From positions 992,001 to 1,056,000 of the forward strand of contig NZ_CP110005.1 in assembly GCF_025947225.1 (NCBI RefSeq): a stretch of 64,000 nucleotides of DNA. Reading direction: 5' to 3'. Below, piece after piece: positions 41,002-49,660 of the stretch; within the stretch, counting starts at the first letter, position 1; every line of letters begins with the position of its first letter. This stretch comes from Flavobacterium sp. N2270 (lineage in GTDB: Bacteria; Bacteroidota; Bacteroidia; Flavobacteriales; Flavobacteriaceae). The position numbers and the translations under genes are program-made. The notes under the pieces are model-generated. The model was not told where the DNA came from. It worked only from the letters and a program-made list of their open reading frames with translations, and made no database searches.

Positions 41002-41456
41002 TACTTAAGATCGTTTAGATTAACAGTTCTAGGTTTTTGAGCTCCGTGTGTATGCTCAGCACCTACAAATACATTTAAATTGCGGAATAATTCAGCACCT
41101 ATTTTGTTTTTAGGTAACATTCCTTTTACAGCTTTCTCTACTAATAATGCAGGGTTTTTGTCTTGCATAACTTTAGCAGTTAAACTTCTTTGTCCTCCAG
41201 GATAACCAGTGTGGCGAATGTAAGTTTTCTCCTCTAATTTGTTACCTGTAAGGTTAATTTTTTCTGCGTTGATAACGATAATGTTATCTCCACAGTCCAC
41301 GTGTGGTGTAAAACTTGGTTTGTACTTACCTCTTAAAAGCATTGCAACTTTTGAAGCAAGACGACCTAAGTTGTGACCTTCAGCATCTACAACAAGCCAT
41401 TCTTTTTGAACGGTCCCTTTGTTTACTGACACAGTCTTGTAGCTTAATGCGTCCAT
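41001..41456 (-). CDS. rplM: 50S ribosomal protein uL13
   Basis: This 151-residue protein shows uL13 motifs: WLVVDAEGHNLGRLASKVAMLL, KYKPSFTPHVDCGDNIIVINAEKI, TGYPGGQRS and AVKGMLPKNKIGAELFRNLNVF. It binds 23S rRNA early in 50S assembly. It is first in rplM-rpsI-rpsB-tsf, with a good promoter and a short hairpin leader. Length is normal. Confidence 0.97.
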   Translation of the reverse strand: MDALSYKTVSVNKGTVQKEWLVVDAEGHNLGRLASKVAMLLRGKYKPSFTPHVDCGDNIIVINAEKINLTGNKLEEKTYIRHTGYPGGQRSLTAKVMQDKNPALLVEKAVKGMLPKNKIGAELFRNLNVFVGAEHTHGAQKPRTVNLNDLK

Positions 41457-41482
41457 AATTTTATTTTAATTAAACATTCCAT

Positions 41483-41530
41483 TCCCAATTAAGGGAGTGC
41501 AAAAGTACAATTAATTATTTGATATACAAA
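41483..41530 (-). promoter_or_regulatory. rplM promoter and leader hairpin
   Basis: On the minus strand TTTG (41530-41527), 19 bases, then TACTTTTG (41507-41500). The first transcribed bases form a TCCC/GGGA hairpin (41496-41493 with 41486-41483). A bL13/uL13 leader motif has been reported for Bacteroidia (recollection); this hairpin is its expected position. Confidence 0.65.
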
Positions 41531-41576
41531 TGCCAATTGCAATAATTTATACAAGTTTTGTTTCGTGTAATTGACT

Positions 41577-42884
41577 TTATTCTTTTATAAAATTAAATTT
41601 TTGCCCTCCTTGGTGTAGTATAAATGAATTTTCACCAAACTCTATTTCAATTCTAGCCGCTTGAAAGACAAATGTGTTTTCATTTTTTTGAGTCAATGGA
41701 AAAGAACTTTGACCTGTAGCTTGAGCTAATAACTCTCCGTCTTTTTCAAAAATTGTAATTTTTAAAGGGATATCTTTAGATGAATAAACTCCAGAAATTG
41801 CTTTAATTTTTTCTGGATTTATTTTTTCAAAACTTGGAAATGGAAATGGCATTTTATAATACATACTTAATATACCTATCATAATGTCATTTCGGTTAAA
41901 GTTATCTCCATTTACAATTAATGAAATTCCAACTTTTTCCGATGGATAATAACCAACTACAGAACGAAAACTTTCAATTCCGCCAGTGTGACCATAAAAT
42001 TTTCTTTCGCCAAAAGGCATTTGCATTAATGCTTTACCATAGCTGTCTTTTAGTTCTTTCATACTTTCTAATGAACTTTTTTTGACTAGTTTACCTTCAA
42101 ATAGTTCATATAAAAAAGCAGTTAAGTCATTTGGAGTTGAAATCACGGCTCCAGCTGCATAGGCAATATCATTTTTCCATTCTTCATACTTTTGCCATTT
42201 TGCGCCATCAAATAAATAAGAAAAACTCTCTTTTTTTGAGATATTGACTTGTTCGGTAGGATAATAAGTGTTTTGTAAACCAATTTTTTTAACGATACGG
42301 TTTTCTATATTCTCGGCATAAGATTTTTTTGTAATTGTTTCAATAATGCTACCTAATAAATAATAATTGGAGTTACTGTATTCAAACTTAGTATTTGGTT
42401 CTGCAATTGATTTATAGTTTACAATTTTATTTATAATAGTTTGCTTTAAATCAGGTGAATCTAATTCTTCTTGGGTAAGTGAATCTTGATTGATGTAATC
42501 TTTTATTCCTGATCTATGATGTAATAAATCTTCGATTGAAATTTTATCTGCATTTTCAAGTTTTGGAAAAAATTTTGTTAGTTTGGTTTCTAATCTTAAC
42601 TTTTTTTCCTCAATCAATTGCATTGTCATTACAGCCGTAAAAATTTTTGTAATTGAACCTACTTTATATTTAGTAGTATTGTCTGCTTTAACTTTTTGAT
42701 CAGCATCTGCAAATCCATATCCTTTTGAAAAAACGACTTTATCGCCTTCACGAATTGAAATAGAGCCCATGAATTTTTCATTTTTATTTAGATAATTCAA
42801 TAAACTATCAATTTTATGGTAACGATTTTGCGCAACTAAACTTGTTGAAAATGCTAAAACAAATAATAAAAGTATTTTTTTCAT
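41577..42884 (-). CDS. Serine hydrolase, class C beta-lactamase-like (penicillin-binding fold)
   Basis: This 435-residue exported protein has a signal peptide (LLLFVLAFSTSLVAQ) and the serine beta-lactamase/DD-peptidase motifs: SITK (SxxK nucleophile), YSNSNYY (YxN) and GHTGGIESF in place of KTG. The C-terminal region is a lipocalin-like extra domain often found in this group. It probably acts on peptides or cell-wall fragments; a true beta-lactamase role is not indicated. It lies 31 bases after sdpI, so sdpR-sdpI and this gene may form one operon. Confidence 0.85.
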   Translation of the reverse strand: MKKILLLFVLAFSTSLVAQNRYHKIDSLLNYLNKNEKFMGSISIREGDKVVFSKGYGFADADQKVKADNTTKYKVGSITKIFTAVMTMQLIEEKKLRLETKLTKFFPKLENADKISIEDLLHHRSGIKDYINQDSLTQEELDSPDLKQTIINKIVNYKSIAEPNTKFEYSNSNYYLLGSIIETITKKSYAENIENRIVKKIGLQNTYYPTEQVNISKKESFSYLFDGAKWQKYEEWKNDIAYAAGAVISTPNDLTAFLYELFEGKLVKKSSLESMKELKDSYGKALMQMPFGERKFYGHTGGIESFRSVVGYYPSEKVGISLIVNGDNFNRNDIMIGILSMYYKMPFPFPSFEKINPEKIKAISGVYSSKDIPLKITIFEKDGELLAQATGQSSFPLTQKNENTFVFQAARIEIEFGENSFILHQGGQKFNFIKE

Positions 42885-42915
42885 GATTTTTTTATTTTAT
42901 TAGAGGTTTCTGTTT

Positions 42916-43560
42916 TTATTTTGTTACAGATATTTTTTTAAATTCTAAATAAGAGTAAATAACGGGAACAATAGTTATTATTGCCGTGATTCCTAAAAAA
43001 GTATAAACTTGAATTTTATTTGGAAGTACAAAGGTCAATGCCATAAAAATTCCGCCAATAAACCACATTTTACCTCCTAAAAGATGTGTTTTTTTCCAAA
43101 CTTCTTCGTTTTCTAAAGTCCAAGGTGTTTTTATACCAATAAAATAATTTGGCTTTATGGTTTTAAAATAGTTTCCTAAAAAAGCGAAGAATAAACCAAT
43201 TATAACAAATAATAATTGCGGATTACTATTTTTTTGTTGTGCACTATATAGAATAAAAATGGCTAAGCCAGACATGAAAACGGTCAATGCCATTCTTAAT
43301 GTATTGAGTTTGTTTCCCATGTTTTGTAATTTACCTTTTGGATCAATTTTTGGGATTATTAAAAATACAAAATAGGTTATTCCTACAAGCATGACTAACA
43401 TTAGGACTAATTCTTTTTTATCTCCATAACGATCTATTTCGCCAGCACCATTCCAATGCATTGGAACTTTATCAGGTAAGTTGTTCCAGATATAAGCTAA
43501 ATAAAGAAAGGGTAAAAATGCTATTGCAATAAATGGAAGTTCTTTTTTTAAATTTATCAT
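42916..43560 (-). CDS. sdpI: SdpI family membrane protein
   Basis: This 214-residue protein has about six membrane segments. The N-terminal MHWNGAGEIDRYGDKKELVL matches the DUF1648/SdpI start, and IGIKTPWTLENEEVWKKTHLLGGKM is the SdpI signature. In Bacillus subtilis SdpI gives immunity to the SdpC toxin and senses it to release SdpR from DNA. No sdpC-like toxin gene is near. Its stop is three bases from the sdpR start-side gene; the two genes are adjacent and co-oriented. Confidence 0.86.
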   Translation of the reverse strand: MINLKKELPFIAIAFLPFLYLAYIWNNLPDKVPMHWNGAGEIDRYGDKKELVLMLVMLVGITYFVFLIIPKIDPKGKLQNMGNKLNTLRMALTVFMSGLAIFILYSAQQKNSNPQLLFVIIGLFFAFLGNYFKTIKPNYFIGIKTPWTLENEEVWKKTHLLGGKMWFIGGIFMALTFVLPNKIQVYTFLGITAIITIVPVIYSYLEFKKISVTK

Positions 43561-43562
43561 AA

Positions 43563-43817
43563 TTATTTTTTAAGTGTTATTAACCATTTTAAGATATCGT
43601 CTACTATTGTCGTGTTTAGTGAATAAATTACAAATTGCCCTTGTTTTTCGCTTGTTACTAAATCGGCCTGTTTTAAAATGTCTAAATGATGAGAAATACT
43701 TGGTTTTGAAATATTAAATTTATCTGCAATATCACCAGCTGTCATTTCTTTCTTTCGCAGCAATTCCAAGATTTCTCTTCTTGTTTCATCATTAAGGGCT
43801 TTGAAGATAGTATTCAT
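43563..43817 (-). CDS. sdpR: ArsR-type transcriptional repressor SdpR
   Basis: The protein is 84 residues from the Met in MNTIFKALNDETRRE (43817); the frame extends upstream to 43865 without homology. It has the winged helix-turn-helix: DETRREILELLRKKEMTAGDIADKFNISKPSISHHLDILKQADLV. It lacks the metal-binding Cys box of ArsR sensors, as in SdpR. Such autorepressors control their own sdpRI operon. The start three bases before sdpI fits that role. Confidence 0.88.
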   Translation of the reverse strand: MNTIFKALNDETRREILELLRKKEMTAGDIADKFNISKPSISHHLDILKQADLVTSEKQGQFVIYSLNTTIVDDILKWLITLKK

Positions 43818-43870
43818 TACGATTATATATTTAGACAAATATCTAAATACTTTTTTAAAAAGCAAAATGT

Positions 43871-43913
43871 TTTTAAAAAATAAACCCGATAGGTTTTGAA
43901 ACGTATCGGGTTT
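43871..43913 (-). terminator. Terminator after the small membrane protein gene
   Basis: AAACCCGAT (43882-43890) and ATCGGGTTT (43905-43913), with an inner GTTT/AAAC pair. On the minus strand T residues follow. It separates the 43920 gene from sdpR. Confidence 0.75.
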
Positions 43914-43919
43914 GATGTA

Positions 43920-44306
43920 TTATTTTGGAGATTTAAATTTCAAATAAATGGAATTTATAAAAATCAGTAGAAATAGTAAAGTAATAAATAGTAAAACTTT
44001 ATCTGTAAAAACTATTTGTATGTTGCCGTCTTGTATCAAACAAAAAAAAACAAAAGATAAAAAGAATAAAAATGACAAAATAAAATTTGTTTTGGCTTTG
44101 ATAAAAGCTAAAAATGAAAACCCTATAATAAAGCTTATGAAAAAATTAATAGAATAGTAACTAATTCCGTTGATTTCAAAAGCCCAACCAACAGATTTAT
44201 TATATCCATAATGAGCGACGTTATCTATGAAAATTAAAAACAATAATGGGATTATTGAAATCAAATACATTTTAGATTCGAAAATAAATTTGATTTTATT
44301 AATCAT
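43920..44306 (-). CDS. Small membrane protein of unknown function
   Basis: The 128-residue form starts at MINKIKFIF (44306). A longer start at 44348 would read MSLLRRRNLIIITI, but those codons come from an interspersed repeat, so the short start is preferred. It has four predicted membrane helices and few polar residues. No family is recognised. It lies between sdpR and polA, both on the same strand. Confidence 0.5.
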   Translation of the reverse strand: MINKIKFIFESKMYLISIIPLLFLIFIDNVAHYGYNKSVGWAFEINGISYYSINFFISFIIGFSFLAFIKAKTNFILSFLFFLSFVFFCLIQDGNIQIVFTDKVLLFITLLFLLIFINSIYLKFKSPK

Positions 44307-44319
44307 TATTGTAATTATT

Positions 44320-44346
44320 ATGAGATTTCTCCTGCGTAGGAGTGAC
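44320..44346. repeat. Interspersed TGTCA...TCTCAT repeat
   Basis: On the minus strand it reads TGTCACTCCTACGCAGGAGA followed by AATCTCA. The last 13 bases match those of the copy at 16151. It overlaps the upstream end of the 43920 frame. Confidence 0.6.
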
Positions 44347-44388
44347 ATTTTTTACTGTTTACCAATTCCTGAAAACTGATTACTAAAA

Positions 44389-47241
44389 TTAATGCGCTTG
44401 AAGCCAATCTTTTCCTAATCCTAAATCAACAATTAATGGAACATCTAGTTTAAAGGCGTTTTCCATTTCTTCTTTAATCATAGGTTGAATTCTTTCTAAT
44501 TCAGAATTATGTACATCAAAAACAAGTTCATCATGTACTTGTAATAGCATTTTTGATTGCCAGTTTTCTTTTTCTAAGCGTTTATGAATGTTAATCATGG
44601 CAATTTTGATGATGTCAGCAGCACTACCTTGAATAGGTGCATTAACAGCATTTCGTTCAGCACCACCACGAACCATAGCATTTGCTGAATTGATGTCTTT
44701 TAAATAACGACGTCTTCCTAAAACGGTTTGTACATAACCTTCTTCTCTTGCAAAATCAATTTGATTTTGAATGTATTGTCTTAATTTTGGATACGATTTG
44801 TAATACGCTTCAATTAATTCAGCACTTTCACTTCTTGATAAATCCGTTTGGTTACTTAAGCCAAAAGCAGAAACCCCATAAATGATTCCGAAGTTTACCG
44901 TTTTAGCATTACTACGTTGTTCTTTTGTAACTTCTTCTAACGGTACATTAAATACTTTTGAAGCGGTAGATTTGTGAATGTCTTCTCCATTTTGGAAGGC
45001 TTTAATCATATTTTCTTCTCCTGATAAAGCTGCAATAATACGTAATTCTATTTGGGAATAATCGGCAGCAAGTAAAGTGTAATTTTCATCACGTGCTATA
45101 AACGCTTTACGAATTTGTCTTCCTCTTTCGGTACGAATTGGAATGTTTTGTAAGTTAGGATTGTTTGAACTCAAACGCCCTGTTGCAGCAACTGTTTGCA
45201 TATAATCGGTATGAACTCTTCCTGTTTTTTCATTCACTTGATTTGGTAACGCATCTACATATGTGTTTTGTAGTTTTACCAATTGTCTCCATTCTAAAAT
45301 ATGACGAACAATTTCGTTGTCTTTAGCCAAATAGCTTAAAATTTCTTCGCCCGTTGCATATTGACCAGTCTTTGTTTTCTTCTGCTTTGGTCCGCCAATT
45401 TTAAGTTTGTCAAACAAAATATCACCCAATTGTTTTGGAGAAGCTAAATTGAATGTTTCTCCAGCAATTTCAAATATTTTAGCTTGAAAAGTGTCAATTT
45501 CAATTTGCATTTCTTTCGACATAGTGTTTAAAAAATCAACATCTAAACGAATACCTTCTCTTTCCATCGCAGCTAGAACTTCCACTAAAGGAATTTCGAT
45601 TTCGTCGAATAATTTTTTAGTACCTACTTTTTCTAAAATAGGTTGAAAGTGTTCTTTTAGTTGAAACGTAATATCGGCATCTTCAACAGCATATTCTTTA
45701 ACTTCTTCAACAGCGATTTCTCGCATTGATTTTTGATTCTTCCCTTTTTTTCCTATTAATTCTTCAATGCTTTTTGGACTATATTTCAAATACGTTTCAC
45801 TTAAAATATCCATATTATGACGCATGTCTGGATTAATAAGGTAATGCGCAATCATAGTGTCAAATAATTTTCCTTTTACAGAAACACCATAATTTGCTAA
45901 TATTTTTAAATCGTATTTTAAGTTTTGACCAATTTTTTCAATGTTTTCATTTTCAAAGAAAGGTTTTAGTTTTTCAATAAGAATTAAAGCTTCTTCTTGA
46001 TTTTCTGGAAACGGAATATAAAATCCTTTTCCTTTTTCATAAGAAAATGCAATTCCAACTAATTCGGCATTTAATGCATCTAAGCCAGTAGTTTCGGTAT
46101 CAAAACAGACTGATTTTTGTTTTTCTAAATTTTGTAAAAGTAATTTTAAAGCTAAATCACCTTGAATGATTTGGTAAAAATGCTCGGTGTTTTCTAAAGT
46201 TGCATAATAGGATTGTTCTGTTGCGCTTGAAGTTTCTACATCAGTAAAACCAAATAAATCAAATTGCTCTTCCTTTTTAGGGGCTGCTTTTTTTGCAGGT
46301 TTTGGAGTTTCTTCAGCTGAACTATTTCCGTTTGTGTTTATTTCATCATAATCGTTGCCATCTCTGAATAACTTGTCAAACTGCTCCTGCATTCTTCTGA
46401 ATTCTAGTTCATGAAAAAGTGCTTCTGTTTTTTCGACATCTGGTTTTGATAATTCGTAGTCTTTTTCGTCAAACTGAACCGGACAATCTAATAATATGGT
46501 AGCAAGTGTTTTTGATAAAATCCCTTTCTCTTTGTTGGCTTCAATGTTTTCTTTCATTTTTCCTTTCAACTCGTGTGTGTTGGCTAAAAGGTTTTCCATT
46601 GATCCATATTGTGCTAAAAATTTCTTTGCTGTTTTTTCTCCAACGCCAGGTAGTCCAGGAATGTTATCGGCAGAATCGCCCATCATTCCTAGGAAATCAA
46701 TTACTTGTAACGGATTTGATATTTCAAACTTTTCTAAAACTTCAGGTACGCCCCAAATTTCAATTCCATTACCCATACGAGCAGGTTTGTACATGAAAAT
46801 ATTTTCAGAAACTAGTTGGGCAAAATCTTTATCAGGCGTTACCATAAAAACCTGATAATTTTCTTTTTCCGCTTGTTTCGCAATAGTTCCAATTAAATCA
46901 TCGGCTTCATAGCCGGCAACTTCAATAATTGGAATATGCATGGCTCTTAAAAGTTCTTGAATGTATGGGACTGCAATTTTTATAGCTTCTGGAGTTGCAT
47001 CTCTGTTAGCTTTATATTCTGGGAACATTTCATTCCTAATATCACTACCGCCTTTATCAAAAGCAACTGCTAAATGATCTGGTTTTTCTCTTTTAATTAC
47101 ATCCATCAACGAATTCATGAAACCCATAATGGCAGATGTGTCCATTCCTTTCGAATTAATTCTTGGGTTTTTTATAAAAGCATAATAGCCTCTAAATATT
47201 AAAGCATAAGCATCAAGTAGAAATAATCGTTTTTGTGACAT
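44389..47241 (-). CDS. polA: DNA polymerase I
   Basis: This 950-residue enzyme has all three PolA domains. The N-terminal 5'-3' exonuclease includes VAFDKGGSDIRNEMFPEYKANRD, AGYEADDLIGT and PGLPGVGEKTA. The 3'-5' exonuclease near residue 377 (VCFDTETTGLDAL) retains its acidic residues and is therefore likely active. The polymerase has SNNPNLQNIPIRTERGRQIR, motif A DYSQIELR, O-helix RSNAKTVNFGIIYG and motif C QVHDELVFDV. It fills gaps and removes RNA primers. It is transcribed separately from the genes around it. Confidence 0.97.
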   Translation of the reverse strand: MSQKRLFLLDAYALIFRGYYAFIKNPRINSKGMDTSAIMGFMNSLMDVIKREKPDHLAVAFDKGGSDIRNEMFPEYKANRDATPEAIKIAVPYIQELLRAMHIPIIEVAGYEADDLIGTIAKQAEKENYQVFMVTPDKDFAQLVSENIFMYKPARMGNGIEIWGVPEVLEKFEISNPLQVIDFLGMMGDSADNIPGLPGVGEKTAKKFLAQYGSMENLLANTHELKGKMKENIEANKEKGILSKTLATILLDCPVQFDEKDYELSKPDVEKTEALFHELEFRRMQEQFDKLFRDGNDYDEINTNGNSSAEETPKPAKKAAPKKEEQFDLFGFTDVETSSATEQSYYATLENTEHFYQIIQGDLALKLLLQNLEKQKSVCFDTETTGLDALNAELVGIAFSYEKGKGFYIPFPENQEEALILIEKLKPFFENENIEKIGQNLKYDLKILANYGVSVKGKLFDTMIAHYLINPDMRHNMDILSETYLKYSPKSIEELIGKKGKNQKSMREIAVEEVKEYAVEDADITFQLKEHFQPILEKVGTKKLFDEIEIPLVEVLAAMEREGIRLDVDFLNTMSKEMQIEIDTFQAKIFEIAGETFNLASPKQLGDILFDKLKIGGPKQKKTKTGQYATGEEILSYLAKDNEIVRHILEWRQLVKLQNTYVDALPNQVNEKTGRVHTDYMQTVAATGRLSSNNPNLQNIPIRTERGRQIRKAFIARDENYTLLAADYSQIELRIIAALSGEENMIKAFQNGEDIHKSTASKVFNVPLEEVTKEQRSNAKTVNFGIIYGVSAFGLSNQTDLSRSESAELIEAYYKSYPKLRQYIQNQIDFAREEGYVQTVLGRRRYLKDINSANAMVRGGAERNAVNAPIQGSAADIIKIAMINIHKRLEKENWQSKMLLQVHDELVFDVHNSELERIQPMIKEEMENAFKLDVPLIVDLGLGKDWLQAH

Positions 47242-47366
47242 GAACTATAAATTTGATTCGAAAACGTAAAAATACAATTCTTTACTTAAAATTTCTTTGT
47301 TAAAATTGAATTAATATATAGTGTTATTTTTATTGGAGTTACTTACTTTGCAAAAAAAATATTATT

Positions 47367-48596
47367 ATGCGTTGGCTTATTCCATTACTTTTATTGAGTA
47401 TTGTTGAAATATATTCGTTCCAAGTAGTTAAAACTGTAACAAAAACTAAACTTTTTTTATGGATTTACGTTTTTGTATCATTGGCTATTTTAAGTTATAT
47501 TATTTATTTTATTGCTACTTACGATAGAGGTGCAGGACAAAATAAACAATCTCTTTTTACTATTGGATTGTTGCTTATAACAATGGTTCCAAAACTTGTT
47601 TTAACATTAATTTTATTTGGAGAAGATGTTTATCGTTTTTTAGAAGGAATATTAATTCGTTTTATGGGTGATAACGACCAAGGTAGTTTTTTGCCCGCTA
47701 GAAGAAAATTTGTGAGTCAAGTTGCTCTTGGAATTGCCGCAATACCATTTGCATCATTATTGTACGGAATGACTATTGGTAAATATAATTTTAAAGTAAT
47801 TAAGCAAACTTTATTTTTTCCTGATTTACCTGATGATTTTGATGGAATAACTATTACTCAGATTTCTGACATTCATAGTGGAAGCTTTGATAATTCTGAA
47901 AAAATTCAATATGCGATAGATTTAATTAACGAACAAAATTCTGATTTGGTTTTGTTTACTGGAGATATTGTAAATACGCATGCAAAAGAAATGCATCCTT
48001 GGATAGATACTTTTAAAGGGATTTATAACCCGAAATTTGGAAAGTATTCTGTTTTAGGAAATCATGATTATGGAGAATATTTTCAATGGAATTCTGAAGC
48101 TGAAAAAGAGGAGAATTTTAACGCAATAAAAGATATTCATCGTCAAATAGATTTTAAATTATTGTTGAATGAGAATTTAAAAATCAAAAAAGGAAATTCT
48201 GAATTAGCAATCGTAGGAGTTGAAAACTGGGGAAAACATTTTAAAAAAGTAGGAGATTTAGCAAAAGCTTCTGAGGGTTTAACCAAAGATGATTTTAAGA
48301 TATTAATGAGTCACGATCCAAGTCATTGGGATTCAGAAGTGCAACACGATGAAAAGCACTATCAACTAACACTTTCTGGTCATACACATGGTTTTCAGTT
48401 TGGAATTGAAATTCCGGGTTGGTTAAAATGGAGTCCGGTGCAGTATGTTTATAAACAATGGGCTGGCTTGTATGATAACTTGGGAAGATATGTATATGTG
48501 AACAGAGGTTTTGGATTTCATGCTTATCCTGGTAGAGTAGGGATTATGCCTGAAATTACCGTATTAGAGCTAAAAAAATCTAAAAAAACAGTATAA
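47367..48596 (+). CDS. Membrane-anchored metallophosphoesterase
   Basis: This 409-residue protein has about three to four membrane segments in the first 140 residues, then a calcineurin-type phosphoesterase domain. The metal ligands are ITQISDIHSG (DxH), LFTGDIVN (GD), LGNHDYG (GNHD), LMSHDPSHW and LSGHTHGFQ (GHxH). The layout matches YkuE/YaeI-like enzymes that cleave phosphodiesters near the membrane, perhaps lipids. It is diverged from polA. Substrate unknown. Confidence 0.9.
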   Translation: MRWLIPLLLLSIVEIYSFQVVKTVTKTKLFLWIYVFVSLAILSYIIYFIATYDRGAGQNKQSLFTIGLLLITMVPKLVLTLILFGEDVYRFLEGILIRFMGDNDQGSFLPARRKFVSQVALGIAAIPFASLLYGMTIGKYNFKVIKQTLFFPDLPDDFDGITITQISDIHSGSFDNSEKIQYAIDLINEQNSDLVLFTGDIVNTHAKEMHPWIDTFKGIYNPKFGKYSVLGNHDYGEYFQWNSEAEKEENFNAIKDIHRQIDFKLLLNENLKIKKGNSELAIVGVENWGKHFKKVGDLAKASEGLTKDDFKILMSHDPSHWDSEVQHDEKHYQLTLSGHTHGFQFGIEIPGWLKWSPVQYVYKQWAGLYDNLGRYVYVNRGFGFHAYPGRVGIMPEITVLELKKSKKTV

Positions 48597-48610
48597 TTCA
48601 TTAAAAATAG

Positions 48611-48618
48611 TACATTTG
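48611..48618 (+). promoter_or_regulatory. -7 promoter element for the thioredoxin-like gene
   Basis: TACATTTG matches TAnnTTTG, 42 bases before the ATG; no clear -33. Confidence 0.35.
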
Positions 48619-48660
48619 TATATTGTTTTTAGTGTTAAACTATAATTTAAACATTAGTTT

Positions 48661-48957
48661 ATGTCAAAATTTGGAGAACTAATAGATGCGCAAGTTCCAG
48701 TATTAATCGACTTTTTTACAGAGTGGAATGAGCCTTCAGTTGCTATGAACGAAGTGATGCGTCATGTTGCAGCTGCTCTTGGTGACAAGGCAAGAGTAAT
48801 TAAAATAGATGTTGATAAAAACAGAGAATTAGCCGAAGCTTTAAGAATTAAAGGTTTACCAACTTTAATGATTTATAAAGGAGGTCAAATGATTTGGAGA
48901 CAAAGCGGCGAATTAGATGCGAATACTTTAATTAGCTTAGTGCAAGAGCAAGCCTAA
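48661..48957 (+). CDS. Thioredoxin-fold protein lacking both active-site cysteines
   Basis: This 98-residue protein keeps the thioredoxin framework: LIDFFTEW before the active site, VIKIDVDKN, the cis-Pro loop GLPTLMIY and the C-terminal helix. At the redox site it reads WNEPS (residues 22-26) where active proteins have WCGPC. There are no other cysteines, so it cannot catalyse thiol-disulfide exchange. It may be a binding partner or folding aid. The close neighbour trxA at 8779 has the normal site. It overlaps the convergent deacetylase gene by four bases. Confidence 0.85.
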   Translation: MSKFGELIDAQVPVLIDFFTEWNEPSVAMNEVMRHVAAALGDKARVIKIDVDKNRELAEALRIKGLPTLMIYKGGQMIWRQSGELDANTLISLVQEQA

Positions 48958-49592
48958 TTTATCTTATCAAAAATAAAACCTTTTTCTTTTAATTGCTGTA
49001 TTAATTTAGGTAATACAAATTGTAAATTTCTACGTGCTTTGATGCTGTCGTGGAAAACAATTATGCTTCCATTTGAAATATTTTTGAATGTGTTTTGCAA
49101 ACAATCATCAGGATTTAAAGAATTGTCAAAATCATAGCTCAGTACATCCCACATAATAATTTTGTAGCCTAGTTTTCTTAATTGATACGATTGTCTTGGT
49201 GTTATTTTGCCATAAGGTGGACGAAATAATTTTGAGTTTTGAATTTTGAATAAACTGTTCAGTTTTATTTCGCAAGCTTCAGCGTTACTAATGTATGTTT
49301 TTGTTGGAGTTCTCCATCCTTTTAAATGGCTATATGTATGATTTCCTATAGAATGATTGTTAGAAATGATTTTTTGAACAATTTCTGGATATTTCCTAAC
49401 ATTGTCACCTATACAAAAAAATGTAGCTTTTATTTCTTCTTTTTTTAAAAGTTCTAAAACCCATTCGGTTATTTCAGGAATTGGTCCGTCGTCAAATGTT
49501 AGGTAGATTTTTTTTTCAGTATTAGGTAGTTCCCAAATGTATTTTGGAAAAAGTATTTTTAAAAACCGATTTGTTTTAAACATTCTAAACAT
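48954..49592 (-). CDS. Polysaccharide deacetylase (NodB-type)
   Basis: This 212-residue protein has the NodB homology motifs: YLTFDDGP with the catalytic Asp and metal-binding Asp, SNNHSIGNHTYSH with two metal-binding His residues, and RPPYGKITPRQSYQLRKLG. It removes acetyl groups from GlcNAc-type polymers. An N-terminal signal-anchor (RFLKILFP) is uncertain. A terminator separates it from the DUF2723 gene. It is convergent with the Cys-less thioredoxin. Confidence 0.92.
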   Translation of the reverse strand: MFRMFKTNRFLKILFPKYIWELPNTEKKIYLTFDDGPIPEITEWVLELLKKEEIKATFFCIGDNVRKYPEIVQKIISNNHSIGNHTYSHLKGWRTPTKTYISNAEACEIKLNSLFKIQNSKLFRPPYGKITPRQSYQLRKLGYKIIMWDVLSYDFDNSLNPDDCLQNTFKNISNGSIIVFHDSIKARRNLQFVLPKLIQQLKEKGFIFDKIN

Positions 49593-49603
49593 AAGTTCAA
49601 AGC

Positions 49604-49640
49604 TAAAAAAAATGTGTCAACAATTTTACTTGAAGACACA
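49604..49640 (-). terminator. Terminator after the DUF2723 gene
   Basis: TGTGTC (49613-49618) and GACACA (49635-49640), followed on the minus strand by a T-run. Confidence 0.7.
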
Positions 49641-49660
49641 TTCTTTATTTTTTTAATATT

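Noticed and set aside
41577..42884. Beta-lactamase resistance gene
   Set aside because: SxxK and YxN motifs are shared by many peptidases and esterases; the third motif is HTGG and the protein has an extra C-terminal domain, so resistance is not supported.
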